Source: Clostridiaceae bacterium (GTDB lineage Bacteria > Bacillota > Clostridia > Peptostreptococcales > Peptostreptococcaceae). From it: 38,701 nt of DNA. Position 1 is the stretch's first letter. Each line of letters opens with the position of its first letter. The stretch covers positions 1 through 38,701 of the forward strand of contig CABIVQ010000032.1 of assembly GCA_902362365.1 (NCBI GenBank), read 5' to 3'. Below, one piece after another: positions 17,625 to 26,223 of this stretch. The notes beneath the pieces were generated by a model that was given only the letters and a program-made list of their open reading frames with translations, was not told the DNA's origin and ran no database searches. The position numbers and the translations under genes are program-made.

Positions 17625-18356
17625 TTAAAAGTAAATATTATTAAGGTTAGTGTGATTACATTTATTTTTATTTTCTAAAGACGTTTTTAATAATGATATA
17701 TTAGCAGGCAAAAGTGACAATAAATTTAAGCTAATACAATAATTTAAAAATACATTCCCTAAAAAAGCATCCATATCGCAATGATAGTTGTATATTGGAG
17801 ATAAAAAAACATACTCTGGATCTGCACATATTTTTATATCATTTTCTAAAGTTATAAATGCTTTTCTCATATTACATTTATGATTAGGTACACAGATATT
17901 ACTTACTAATATAGTTTGAATAGAATCTGTAGTTGTTCCTAAAGCCTCAATACACATTTTCTTATTTTTATCTATATGAGCTACTGCTTTTATTTTTACA
18001 CTTATTTGAAATTCTAGATTAAGAGATTCTGTTATATTTAATAGTAAATCATCACAACTTTCTTCAATTATATTTATATACTTTTCACTTATGCAAAATG
18101 AGCTTTCAATAGAAGATGATTCATTTTCCAATTTATGTCCGTTTATAAGTATTTCTTTTTTTATTTTGCATATATCATAATCTAATTTAGTTTCTAGTAT
18201 TTCTATTCTAGTATTACAAGGTAAAACACATTCGTTTAAAATATTAAATTTTATAGGTAAATTAGAACTTAACTTATTTATAGTTACAGTATTATCAAGG
18301 ATTTTATTTACCTTAAAAGGACAAATTATGATGTCAGAACTCTGCTGTCTACCCAC
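17625..18356 (-). CDS. Unknown protein with a SigK-type promoter, probable spore protein
   Basis: A 243-residue soluble protein with no signal peptide or membrane helix and about 13 cysteines. The sequence alternates short beta-like stretches (INGHKLENESSS, EFQISVKIKAVAHID, CADPEYVFLSPIYNYHCD) in the manner of a beta-sandwich. No family is recognised. GTG at 18362 is open, but the ribosome site AGGAGG fits GTG 18356 better (8-base spacing). Its promoter matches the mother-cell sigma factor K consensus, and it is divergent from a cluster of cysteine-rich genes. Together these suggest a late-sporulation coat or exosporium component. That role is inference from promoter and context. Confidence 0.6.
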   Translation of the reverse strand: MGRQQSSDIIICPFKVNKILDNTVTINKLSSNLPIKFNILNECVLPCNTRIEILETKLDYDICKIKKEILINGHKLENESSSIESSFCISEKYINIIEESCDDLLLNITESLNLEFQISVKIKAVAHIDKNKKMCIEALGTTTDSIQTILVSNICVPNHKCNMRKAFITLENDIKICADPEYVFLSPIYNYHCDMDAFLGNVFLNYCISLNLLSLLPANISLLKTSLENKNKCNHTNLNNIYF

Positions 18357-18384
18357 AAACACTCCCTCCTATTAAGTATATATT

Positions 18385-18411
18385 TATAATATGACAATAA
18401 GACAAAAAGGT
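18385..18411 (-). promoter_or_regulatory. SigK-type promoter
   Basis: On the minus strand AC (18410-18411) is followed after 16 bases by CATATTATA (18385-18393), an exact fit to the AC-N16-CATAnnnTA pattern of sigma K. The expected transcript start is about 20 bases before the GTG at 18356. Confidence 0.6.
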
Positions 18412-18481
18412 TATTAAATAAAATATTTTTGAGGAATATAAGAAATAATGTCAAAATATGAAGTAATGCATATATTGATAC

Positions 18482-18499
18482 AAAGAGAAATATCTCTTT
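18482..18499 (+). promoter_or_regulatory. Leader inverted repeat AAAGAGA-N4-TCTCTTT
   Basis: A perfect 7-bp inverted repeat ends 25 bases before the TTG start of the first cysteine-rich gene. A close relative, TAAGAGA-N6-TCTCTTA, sits at 31551-31570 in front of another cysteine-rich gene. It could be an operator or an mRNA 5' stem. Confidence 0.45.
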
Positions 18500-18524
18500 A
18501 AAAATAATCAAGGAGTGATTTGAA

Positions 18525-19346
18525 TTGAGTTTTGATTGTATAAATCCCAACACAGTAGAAAATTGTGGGAAATATAGAAAACAATATGCAGGAAATTTAG
18601 AATATGTTACTGAAGGTTTACTTGATATTCTTAATAAGAATATATTAAAAGATGAATTAAAAGACACACCATTTAATTTACTTGATGATAAATGTGAATG
18701 TAAGGATTTTCCATCAAGTGATGATAGAGATGCAAGAGTTTTTGATTGTGCTTTATGGACACAAATAAAAAATAAATTAATAATTCTAAGCTCAGATCCT
18801 AATGACAAAGATGGATTATTATTTGTCCTTGATCAAACAATTAAATGTATATTAGCTAAAACACCTAATATAAACCATGCACTTGCTGTTCAACTAGAAA
18901 GATTTTTATGTTTGGTTGAGTCTTTAAGTACAAGAATAGATTCTGTATGCTGTAATGATAAATGCCCAGAAATAATAGGAGATTTATTATGTTTATTATT
19001 ACAAATACTAACTGAATTAATTTCTGCAGTATCTAAGCTTGCAGTTTTAACATATTACGCAAGATGTGATGTAAATCCATCAACTGGAAATAAAGTAATT
19101 GTTTCATTATTTGAATGTTTATTATGTGACTTTATAAATGACTTATGTGAACTTGAAAGATTGATACCTGAATTAAGTGCAATAGTAGTTGGATTTGCGA
19201 CATGTGATATGCAAATGTGTACACCTTGCTACACAACACCATCTACACCTAGAAAAGTAAGACCTATCTGTCCACCTTACATGATGCATAACAATGGAGG
19301 ATTTAATAAACCTCATCATTGTGGAAGTTGTGGCTGTAAGAAGTAA
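18525..19346 (+). CDS. Cysteine-rich protein, probable spore coat/exosporium component
   Basis: A 273-residue protein with 22 cysteines. The body (residues ~75-225) is made of amphipathic leucine-rich helices with cysteines set into them (QLERFLCLVESL, DLLCLLLQILTELIS, LFECLLCDFINDLCELERL). The tail is Pro, His and Cys rich (CTPCYTTPSTPRK, PHHCGSCGCKK). It is a clear paralogue of the next gene product; the shared pattern Q-[LI]-[ED]-R-F-x-C ... L-x-EC-x-[LI]-CD ... ELE ... EL runs over about 130 residues. There is no signal peptide. TTG start with AAGGAG 10 bases upstream. Upstream, CATATATTG is a near match to a sigma K -10 box. The spore role is inferred from composition and neighbours; the family is not recognised by name. 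Confidence 0.65.
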   Translation: MSFDCINPNTVENCGKYRKQYAGNLEYVTEGLLDILNKNILKDELKDTPFNLLDDKCECKDFPSSDDRDARVFDCALWTQIKNKLIILSSDPNDKDGLLFVLDQTIKCILAKTPNINHALAVQLERFLCLVESLSTRIDSVCCNDKCPEIIGDLLCLLLQILTELISAVSKLAVLTYYARCDVNPSTGNKVIVSLFECLLCDFINDLCELERLIPELSAIVVGFATCDMQMCTPCYTTPSTPRKVRPICPPYMMHNNGGFNKPHHCGSCGCKK

Positions 19347-19365
19347 ATAGAATTTATAAAAGTGT

Positions 19366-19402
19366 ATGTCTCAAAGTAGATTATCTATCTACTTTGAGAC
19401 AT
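19366..19402 (+). terminator. Terminator or attenuator within the cysteine-rich cluster
   Basis: ATGTCTCAAAGTAGAT (19366-19381) pairs perfectly with ATCTACTTTGAGACAT (19387-19402) around a 5-base loop, followed by CCTTTT. It separates the first gene from the following four. With no clear second promoter, partial read-through may set gene dosage. Confidence 0.75.
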
Positions 19403-19433
19403 CCTTTTACCATATATTAGGAGGTAAATTTAA

Positions 19434-20111
19434 TTGAATAGTAATCATAACTTAGAGGTTATTTATGAAATATTAAATGATATAAAATTTAATTTATTTT
19501 GCAAAGATGATTGTTTTAATAAAGAAGAAGTGATAGTAAAGAGTTTAATTGATGAATTACTTGAAGAAAATTTTTGTAAAGAAAAAGAAGATAATTGTGA
19601 TAAATCAAAATGTATAAATTTAATAACTTTATTAATAAAAACTATTTCAAAAATAGAAGAGTGTACTTGTTGCAAAAAGAACTATGGATATTTATTACAA
19701 ATTGATAGATTTGAGTGTATATTAGATAATTTAAAAGGATTATTCTGTCAACTTAGATGCTTAAAAATTAAAGAGTGCGATTTAGTATCTAAAGTATTAT
19801 GTATATTATTTAAAATAATAAAATTAATAGCAGATATTATATCCAAGATAAATAATATAGAGTGCTTATGTAAATCAAAATTACACTGCGAATGTGAACT
19901 TCTAGAATGTATGATTTGTGATTTAGCAGAAGAAGTTGAAGAACTTGAAAAACAAGTATCAGAACTAGCCTGTTTAGTATTAGAAATAGCTTCAAAAAAT
20001 ATTATTAACTGCACTACATCTAGAATGTGTATATATAAAAAGCGAGATTATTTAAAAGATTATTGTGATCACTACTATATTAAAAACAACAGTAATTGCC
20101 AGTCTAAATAA
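19434..20111 (+). CDS. Cysteine-rich helical protein, paralogue of the preceding gene
   Basis: 225 residues with 24 cysteines (over 10%). It consists of charged and leucine-rich helices carrying spaced Cys pairs (CTCCKK, CQLRCLKIKEC, CLCKSKLHCECELLECMICD). Residues ~85-210 align with residues ~110-235 of the preceding protein: QIDRFECILDNL matches QLERFLCLVESL, and LLECMICDLAEEVEELEKQVSEL matches LFECLLCDFINDLCELERLIPEL. The proline/histidine tail of its paralogue is absent. TTG start with AGGAGG at 19419-19424. It heads a run of four closely spaced genes (30, 23 and 14 bases apart). The dense cysteines suggest disulfide or metal cross-linked assembly on the spore surface (inference). Confidence 0.65.
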   Translation: MNSNHNLEVIYEILNDIKFNLFCKDDCFNKEEVIVKSLIDELLEENFCKEKEDNCDKSKCINLITLLIKTISKIEECTCCKKNYGYLLQIDRFECILDNLKGLFCQLRCLKIKECDLVSKVLCILFKIIKLIADIISKINNIECLCKSKLHCECELLECMICDLAEEVEELEKQVSELACLVLEIASKNIINCTTSRMCIYKKRDYLKDYCDHYYIKNNSNCQSK

Positions 20112-20141
20112 GTAAGATATTATTAATAAGGAGATGCTAAT

Positions 20142-20960
20142 ATGAATAATTATGATGGATATAGTAGTGAATATGAAAGTTGTGGTGGATGTTCTTGTGG
20201 TTCTAATCCAGGATGCGATTATCAAACTTGTTCGCCAGACTATAATCCAGTTACTGTAAATAACTCTACATGTCCTAATGTAGAAGGAAGTACTTCTCAA
20301 GGCGGAAGTGCTTCAGGAAATACGAGTAATAATACTAGTAGTGTAAGTGTAAATATGTGTTGTTGTAAAAATGATTCTAGTAAAGATTGCTGTGTAGATG
20401 GAGTTAAGAAATTACTAAACTTTATTCAGGATAAATCTTTGGAAGCAACAATAACTTCCAGTCAAGTATATTTATATGGTGATTTAGTGACAGAACAGGA
20501 TAAATTATTCACACCAAATCCAGCAAATACACCACTTTTATCACTTATAAATTCAACACAAATACAAAATGCATCTATATGCAATGAAATAATAAAGCTA
20601 AGTAATACAATAGTATCTTTATGTACTGTATCTCTTGTAGCATTTAGCTTTGAACCTAAAAATCAAAATGCATATATTAAGAAGAAATTTAAATTTATTA
20701 AAAAATGTTCTTGCTCTTGCGAGTGTAATGAAGCAATTGCAGAAGCTTTATGTTTCAGCGGATTTGGAGGAACATACACTGTAAGATTGAAAGATACACT
20801 TAAAATAAGTACAAATGGAACCTTATCTGGACCAGCGACATTAACTAATTTATTCTTAGTAGCAGTAGATAATAATATAGCTATATTCTCAAATGCACTT
20901 ACTCCTACGCTATACTATGGAATACCTACTTGTAAGATAGCGAGCTTTATAAAAAGCTAA
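20142..20960 (+). CDS. Cys-triplet module protein 1
   Basis: 272 residues. The N-terminal ~70 residues are a low-complexity Gly/Ser/Asn/Cys segment (CGGCSCGSNPGCDYQTC, then GGSASGNTSNNTSS). Two related modules follow. Module 1 starts at Cys73-75 (NMCCCKN, then CCVDGVKKLLNFIQD) and ends near VSLCTVSLVAFSF (~170). Module 2 starts at the CSCSCEC cluster (189-195) and ends at LYYGIPTCKIASFI. The module ends match those of the next two proteins (aromatic/aliphatic, then Cys, then x-[IV]). No signal peptide. AAGGAG lies 8 bases before the ATG. Probably a structural spore-surface protein with a flexible glycine-rich arm; this is inference, since no named family is recognised. Confidence 0.65.
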   Translation: MNNYDGYSSEYESCGGCSCGSNPGCDYQTCSPDYNPVTVNNSTCPNVEGSTSQGGSASGNTSNNTSSVSVNMCCCKNDSSKDCCVDGVKKLLNFIQDKSLEATITSSQVYLYGDLVTEQDKLFTPNPANTPLLSLINSTQIQNASICNEIIKLSNTIVSLCTVSLVAFSFEPKNQNAYIKKKFKFIKKCSCSCECNEAIAEALCFSGFGGTYTVRLKDTLKISTNGTLSGPATLTNLFLVAVDNNIAIFSNALTPTLYYGIPTCKIASFIKS

Positions 20961-20983
20961 AATATATAGAAAGGAGACTTAAT

Positions 20984-21721
20984 ATGTATAATAATGGGTG
21001 TTGTACACCACCTTCACCAAGAAGAGATAATTGTTGTTGTAAAGATGGAATTATTTGTGCAATAGACTGGTTTTTCCAAGACTTCTTATTAAAAGAAAAT
21101 AGATGTATAAAAACAGGTTCGCTAATGTATTACCCAAGACTTTCACCAGTGCAAGTTCTACCGCTAACAAATATAAATCCAACTCTAGAACCGATATCGA
21201 ATATAATATATAATATTCCATTTATTACACAAGAGATAGTTCCAGTTTATATTACAGAACAAAAGTCAGGTTCTTATATTGGAGATATAACGTATTTAAA
21301 TATCTGCAAGTTACATGGTTTTCAATTTGAACTTAATGGTGATTGTAAAAGTTCTAAAGAATCAGATATTATAAGTAGATTTTCAAAAATAAAATATAGT
21401 TCTCCAAATAATTGTTGTTGTAAAAATGGAATTTTGGAATTTTTATTAAAAGCAAGAGATTTTTTAACAAGTCCATGTTCAGAGTCTGTAGATTCTAATG
21501 CTTCGGTAATTCTTTCAACTTCTGATAACAGTTTTAGAATTACGCAAATACTTGCAATAAATTCAGACACAGTCTGGGCTAAAAGTGAGATACCTAAATT
21601 AGGATCTATCCCAGCTAAAACTATATATTATGTTCTATCTTTATGTGAGATAATAGGTATAACTTTAGATAGAAACTATAAATCAGTTACAGAAGACCAA
21701 AACAACGAAGACGTACTATAA
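20984..21721 (+). CDS. Cys-triplet module protein 2
   Basis: 245 residues built from two modules, each opened by the same motif: NCCCKDGIICAIDWFFQDFLL (Cys17-19) and NCCCKNGILEFLLKARDFL (Cys144-146). The modules then run through beta-rich stretches and close with a [YF]-x-x-C-x-[IL] strand: DITYLNICKLHGFQF (~102-115) and TIYYVLSLCEIIGITL (~214-228). The two motif starts are nearly identical at DNA level too, so this is an internal duplication. AAAGGAG precedes the ATG, and the next gene begins 14 bases after the stop. A spore-surface role is inferred from the cluster. Confidence 0.65.
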   Translation: MYNNGCCTPPSPRRDNCCCKDGIICAIDWFFQDFLLKENRCIKTGSLMYYPRLSPVQVLPLTNINPTLEPISNIIYNIPFITQEIVPVYITEQKSGSYIGDITYLNICKLHGFQFELNGDCKSSKESDIISRFSKIKYSSPNNCCCKNGILEFLLKARDFLTSPCSESVDSNASVILSTSDNSFRITQILAINSDTVWAKSEIPKLGSIPAKTIYYVLSLCEIIGITLDRNYKSVTEDQNNEDVL

Positions 21722-21735
21722 AGGATGTGAAAAAT

Positions 21736-22305
21736 TTGCAAAATTATAATAGTATGAATAATTGTTGTTGTAGTTGCGGTATAAAGCAAGCTATATGTAT
21801 ATTAAAGGATATAAAAGATTTAATTAAAAAGCAGACTGTTTATTTTAATTGTGGAACATCATATGGAGAGATTAAAGATAGTAAATATCCTAATTTTGTA
21901 TTAATTGAAGAAACATCTGAAACTAGTAATAAAATGAAGGTTAACCTTTGTATAGATGATATTAATTTTATAAAGATAGAACCTAAGTATGGAGAATGTC
22001 AATCAATTATAAATGAATTAAATAAATATTATATCTCTCCAGTTGTCGTTGAAGGAAAATGTGATGAAAATTGTTGTTGTAAATCAAGTGTAGCAGCGTA
22101 TATGAAAGATAAGTATATAAAACCAAGAAGTGATAAGAGAAAGTTTAAGATAACATTTAGAAATATAAATTATAGTGTACCAAATATAGAAAATCATTTT
22201 GTAACTATAATTCATTTAGATTATGATGTGGCATGGGCAATAGATGTAATAGATAAGTCTTTATATTTAATTTCTTTATGTCAAGTGTGTGCCTTAATAG
22301 ATTGA
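21736..22305 (+). CDS. Cys-triplet module protein 3
   Basis: 189 residues, again two modules: NNCCCSCGIKQAICILKDIKDLI at the N terminus and NCCCKSSVAAYMKDKYI near residue 113. The second closes with HFVTIIHLDYDVAWAIDVIDK and LYLISLCQVCALI, matching DSFRITQIL-type and YYVLSLCEIIGI segments of the preceding protein (VAWA aligns with VWAK). The C terminus coincides with the end of module 2. The start is uncertain: GTG 21727 lies only 2 bases after AAAGG, while in-frame TTG 21736 has an 11-base spacing; I prefer the latter. Last gene of the run, closed by the hairpin at 22316. Confidence 0.62.
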   Translation: MQNYNSMNNCCCSCGIKQAICILKDIKDLIKKQTVYFNCGTSYGEIKDSKYPNFVLIEETSETSNKMKVNLCIDDINFIKIEPKYGECQSIINELNKYYISPVVVEGKCDENCCCKSSVAAYMKDKYIKPRSDKRKFKITFRNINYSVPNIENHFVTIIHLDYDVAWAIDVIDKSLYLISLCQVCALID

Positions 22306-22315
22306 AATACTTAAA

Positions 22316-22356
22316 TAAAACATCTTACTTAATTAAAAGGGGATGTTTTATTTTTT
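22316..22356 (+). terminator. Terminator of the cysteine-rich cluster
   Basis: TAAAACATC (22316-22324) pairs with GATGTTTTA (22342-22350), followed by TTTTTT. Confidence 0.75.
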
Positions 22357-22456
22357 ATAAAAATTTATCTAATTTATAAAACTATTTATATGTTTTAGGT
22401 GGTAAAATAAGGATAATAAATATAATAACTAATTTAATAAAAGGGAGATAAGTTAA

Positions 22457-23620
22457 ATGGATATAAGAGAAAGAATAAAAAAATACAAAGATTATATAGT
22501 AGAAATGAGAAGATATTTTCATCAATACCCTGAAAAAAGCAATGAAGAAATAAAAACTTCTAAAAAAATAAAAGAAGAATTAGAAAAAATGGGTATACCT
22601 TATAAATCAGTTGCAAACACAGGTGTTATTGGGACAATAAAAGGAAGTAAACCAGGAAAAACTATAGCATTAAGAGCCGATATAGATGGCCTTGCAGTAG
22701 TAGAAAAAAATGATGTTGATTATAAGTCTAAAGTAGATGGAATGATGCATGCTTGTGGACACGATGGTCATATAGCGATGTTACTAGGGGCAGCAAGATT
22801 ATTAAATGATATGAAGGACGATATAAATGGTACAGTAAGATTAATTTTTCAACCAGCTGAAGAAGTAGCTCAGGGAGCCAAAGTTATGATAGAAGAAGGT
22901 GCTCTTGATGGAGTTGATGGTATATTTGGTATGCATCTATGGGGAGATTTAGAATGTGGAAAAGTATCAGTAGAGGAAGGGCCGGTAATGTCTGCAGCAG
23001 ATATTTTTAAAATAAAAGTAAAAGGAAAGGGTGGACATGGGTCTCTTCCGCATCAAGGTATAGATGCTGTTGTTGTTGCATCTGCAATAGTAATGAATTT
23101 ACAGACAATAGCAAGTAGAGAAATAAATCCAATAGAGCCAGTAGTAATTAGTATTGGATCAATAAAATCAGGAACAAGGTTTAATGTAATAGCGAGTGAA
23201 GCAGTTCTAGAGGGAACATCAAGATGTTTTAATCCTGAATTAAGAGAAGATATTCCTAAAATTATGGAACGAATAATAAAACATACTGCAGAAACATATA
23301 GAGCAGAAGCTAGCTTAGAATATACTTGGGGAATGCCAGTATCGATAAATAATAAAGAATGTTCAAAGCTAGCAAAAGATGCAGTAAAAAAGATATTAGG
23401 AGAAGATGGGATAAACTCTATGCCTAAGTTAACTATAGGGGAAGATATGTCTGAATACTTAAACATCGTTCCAGGTGTAATAGCACTAGTTGGATCAAAA
23501 AATGAAAATAAGGAATGCATATATCCTAATCATCATGGAAACTTTGATATAGATGAGGATTCATTAGAAATAGGTGCAGCACTTCATGTACAATATGTAC
23601 TTGAGTATTTAAATCAATAA
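22457..23620 (+). CDS. M20 family amidohydrolase (aminoacylase-like)
   Basis: A 387-residue cytosolic zinc hydrolase of the M20D group, which removes acyl groups from N-acyl-amino acids or hippurate-like amides. The motifs in order are RRYFHQYPEKSNEE, LRADIDGLAVVEKND (74-79 ADIDGL), MHACGHDGHIAMLLGAA with metal ligands Cys100 and His102, FQPAEEVAQGA with the catalytic/metal Glu pair, and FGMHLWGDLECG with a further His. The lid/dimerisation domain starts near GKGGHGSLPHQGIDAV. Length and motif order are normal. GGGAGA precedes the ATG. It is a single gene ending at the hairpin at 23649. The natural substrate cannot be told from sequence. Confidence 0.92.
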   Translation: MDIRERIKKYKDYIVEMRRYFHQYPEKSNEEIKTSKKIKEELEKMGIPYKSVANTGVIGTIKGSKPGKTIALRADIDGLAVVEKNDVDYKSKVDGMMHACGHDGHIAMLLGAARLLNDMKDDINGTVRLIFQPAEEVAQGAKVMIEEGALDGVDGIFGMHLWGDLECGKVSVEEGPVMSAADIFKIKVKGKGGHGSLPHQGIDAVVVASAIVMNLQTIASREINPIEPVVISIGSIKSGTRFNVIASEAVLEGTSRCFNPELREDIPKIMERIIKHTAETYRAEASLEYTWGMPVSINNKECSKLAKDAVKKILGEDGINSMPKLTIGEDMSEYLNIVPGVIALVGSKNENKECIYPNHHGNFDIDEDSLEIGAALHVQYVLEYLNQ

Positions 23621-23648
23621 TCATAAATATTAAAATTAATAACAGATT

Positions 23649-23682
23649 GGCTATATTCTGAAAAACAGGATATAGCCTTTTA
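23649..23682 (+). terminator. Intrinsic terminator
   Basis: GGCTATATTCTG pairs with CAGGATATAGCC (one G-T pair) around five A, then TTTTATTTT. Confidence 0.8.
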
Positions 23683-23848
23683 TTTTATATTGTAGCTTGG
23701 GAATAATAAAATAAAACACATTTACTTATATATTAAAAATATTAATCAATACTATTACAATTATTAATTTTACTTATAAATAGTATAGAAATATAATATT
23801 TAGTATAAAAATACAAAATCTTACATTTAAGAAAAAGGAGATGTTTTT

Positions 23849-25270
23849 ATGAAGGATATTGTAATAATAGGTGCGGGTGTTATAGGATGCTCGATTGCTA
23901 GAGAGTTATCAAAATATAATTTAGATACATGTGTAGTAGAAAAAAATAATGATGTAGCAGAGGGCATATCAAAAGGTAATAGTGGTATAGTTCATGCTGG
24001 ATACAATGAAAAAGAAAACACATTAAAGGCTAAGCTAAACTTAGAAGGAAATTACTTATTTGATGGATTATCAAAAAAGTTAGACTTCTCTTTTAAAAGA
24101 AATGGAGCGCTAATATTAGCTTTTAATGAAGATGAAATGAAAAAAGTTCATGAATTAAAAGCTAATGGAGATAAACTAGGGGTTCCTGCCTTAGAAGTTT
24201 TAGATAGAAATGAAGTATTAAATTTAGAAAAAAATATAAGTCCTAAAGTGGTGGGTGCGTTATATGCAAAATCATCTGGAATAGTAAGCCCATATGAGAT
24301 GACAATTGCTTTGGGAGAGAATGCTTCAGAAAATGGAGTAGAATTTAAACTAGGACATAAGGTTATAGATATAAAAAAAGAAGACGATGGGTTTATTTTA
24401 TTATTTGAAAATAAAGAAATAATAAAAACTAAGATAATAATAAATGCAGCAGGTTTATATGGAGCTTTTATAAATAATCTAATAAATGAAGAAAAATATG
24501 AAATAAACCCTTTAAAAGGAGAGTACTGTTTATTTGATAAAGTTGCTGGAGGGATTTGTAAAAAAACTCTATTCCAAGTTCCTAGTAAAAACAGTAAAGG
24601 AATATTAGTTACTCCAACTGTAGATGGTAATCTTTTACTTGGACCTAATGCAAAATCAGACGAGTATGTAACAACTTCAAGAGAAGGTATAGATGAAATA
24701 ATAGAAAAAGGAAGTAAAACAATTGAAGACTTACCTTTAAATAGAATACTAACTACATTTAGTGGAATTAGACCTAAAACTGACGTTGGAGATTTTATAA
24801 TAAAAAGCTCAAAAGATAATCCTAATTTCATAAATGTAATAGGAATAGATTCACCAGGACTAACAGCAGCTCCTGCTATTGGAAAATACGTAGTATCTTT
24901 AGTCTCAAATATAGTAAATTTAACTGAAAAAGATAATTTTAAGGAGCATAGAAAAGGTATAATTAGATTTTCAGAATTAAATATAGAAGAAAAAAATAAG
25001 ATTATTAAAGAAAATTCTTCTTATGGTAAGATGGTTTGTAAATGTGAATTAATAACTGAGGGAGAGATTATAGATTCAATAAAAAGACCATTAGGAGCTA
25101 CAACAGTAGATGGAGTTAAAAGAAGAACTAGAGCTATGATGGGTGGATGTCAAGGTATCGGATGTATGTTAACTATAGCAAATATTTTAAGTAGAGAATT
25201 AGGTATTAGCATAAATGATATTAAGAAAAATAATGAATCTTCAGTAGTAGTTGGGTATAAGGAGGACTAG
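23849..25270 (+). CDS. GlpA-like FAD-dependent oxidoreductase with C-terminal [2Fe-2S] domain
   Basis: A 473-residue flavoprotein of the DAO/glycerol-3-phosphate dehydrogenase fold. The FAD-binding GxGxxG is at residues 8-13 ([16 protein letters not shown]), followed by [13 protein letters not shown] typical of GlpA/LhgO-like enzymes; [11 protein letters not shown] and [15 protein letters not shown] are conserved C-terminal FAD contacts. A BFD-like Fe-S domain follows, with Cys397-x-Cys399 ([11 protein letters not shown]) and Cys434-x4-Cys439 (GGCQGIGC). Anaerobic glycerol-3-phosphate dehydrogenases have this plan, but other 2-hydroxyacids are possible. It is translationally close to the next flavoprotein (2 bases apart). 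The DUF1667 gene that often completes this trio is not here. AAAAGGAG precedes the ATG. Confidence 0.88.
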   Translation: MKDIVIIGAGVIGCSIARELSKYNLDTCVVEKNNDVAEGISKGNSGIVHAGYNEKENTLKAKLNLEGNYLFDGLSKKLDFSFKRNGALILAFNEDEMKKVHELKANGDKLGVPALEVLDRNEVLNLEKNISPKVVGALYAKSSGIVSPYEMTIALGENASENGVEFKLGHKVIDIKKEDDGFILLFENKEIIKTKIIINAAGLYGAFINNLINEEKYEINPLKGEYCLFDKVAGGICKKTLFQVPSKNSKGILVTPTVDGNLLLGPNAKSDEYVTTSREGIDEIIEKGSKTIEDLPLNRILTTFSGIRPKTDVGDFIIKSSKDNPNFINVIGIDSPGLTAAPAIGKYVVSLVSNIVNLTEKDNFKEHRKGIIRFSELNIEEKNKIIKENSSYGKMVCKCELITEGEIIDSIKRPLGATTVDGVKRRTRAMMGGCQGIGCMLTIANILSRELGISINDIKKNNESSVVVGYKED

Positions 25271-25272
25271 GT

Positions 25273-26172
25273 ATGAATTCATATGATTTAATTATTGTAG
25301 GTGGAGGAGCAGCAGGTATTTTATGTGCATTACAAGGGAAAAAACAAGGTATAGATAATATCTTAATTATAGAAAAAGATCCAATGCTTGGAGGAATGCT
25401 AAGTAGTGGAAATTATAATATATCAGAAAATGGATTTATTACTGGAAAGCAATATAAAGAAAAATTAATGAATGAACTAAACTCTTTTAATGTTGAAATT
25501 AAACTTAATACAATGGTATTAAAAATAGAAGATGATAATGGAGTTATTTGTACAAGTTCTAAAAATGGAATTGAAAAAATACAAGGTAAGCAAATAATAC
25601 TTTGTAATGGAGGAAAAGAAACTTCAAGAAAAGTTGTAAATATGGTTGGAGATAGATCATCAGGAATTCTTACAGTAGGAATGGCAAAAAAAATATTTAA
25701 TATAGAAAACATAATACCAGGTAAAAATATTCTAATATATGGAGATGCCACTCTTTATATGATTGAAGAAGAACTTAAAAATTCTAATATAAATGTAGTA
25801 GGAATTGTATGTAATAATAAAAATACAGATAAAGTAAAATGTTATGATTTAACTTCTAATATATATGAAGATTATGAGATATCCTCAATAAAGGGAGAGG
25901 GTAGAATTTCAGAGGTTACTCTTTCAAAAGATGGAAACAATTTAGAAGTAGGATGTGATACTTTAATTTTTGCACAACCAATGCTTTCAGATGGAGTAGT
26001 AGCAATGAGAAGCAACATTATTTTAAACCCAGAAACAACAGGAGCAAAAGTGAATAAAAATTACATGACTTCAAGAGAAAATATATATGCCTGTGGAAAT
26101 GGAATATTCATTCATAATAGCATAGAAGAAATAGAAAAAGAATGCATATCATTAATAAATAATTTGAAATAA
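25273..26172 (+). CDS. Partner FAD-dependent pyridine nucleotide oxidoreductase
   Basis: A 299-residue flavoprotein with an N-terminal Rossmann motif (LIIVGGGAAGILCALQGKK), the adenine-binding Glu in IIEKDPMLGG, and a C-terminal FAD-binding segment (ENIYACGNGIFIHN). The redox-active CxxC of disulfide reductases is absent, and the second nucleotide-binding domain (NILIYGDATLYMIEEEL) is short; the whole is about 100 residues smaller than usual GlpA-partner oxidoreductases. GGAGG lies inside the end of the preceding gene, 2 bases from its stop, so the two are co-translated. It probably passes electrons between the GlpA-like protein and NAD(P) or another acceptor (inference). Confidence 0.82.
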   Translation: MNSYDLIIVGGGAAGILCALQGKKQGIDNILIIEKDPMLGGMLSSGNYNISENGFITGKQYKEKLMNELNSFNVEIKLNTMVLKIEDDNGVICTSSKNGIEKIQGKQIILCNGGKETSRKVVNMVGDRSSGILTVGMAKKIFNIENIIPGKNILIYGDATLYMIEEELKNSNINVVGIVCNNKNTDKVKCYDLTSNIYEDYEISSIKGEGRISEVTLSKDGNNLEVGCDTLIFAQPMLSDGVVAMRSNIILNPETTGAKVNKNYMTSRENIYACGNGIFIHNSIEEIEKECISLINNLK

Positions 26173-26223
26173 AAGTTAAAGGAAAAAATTAATAAAGAAA
26201 ATACAGCTTAACAATAATATTAA

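Noticed and set aside
19411..19419. CATATATTA, a match to a sigma K -10 box before the second cysteine-rich gene.
   Set aside because: It abuts the ribosome site, so the transcript would start within or after it, and no AC lies 16-17 bases upstream.
18525..22305. Metallothionein-like or ferredoxin-like reading of the cysteine-rich proteins.
   Set aside because: The cysteines are spread along long helices or occur as CCC triplets, without the CxxCxxC spacing of ferredoxins or the small size of metallothioneins.
24148..24831. Minus-strand open frame of 227 codons inside the GlpA-like gene.
   Set aside because: It is opposite a well-conserved FAD enzyme and is only hydrophobic shadow translation.
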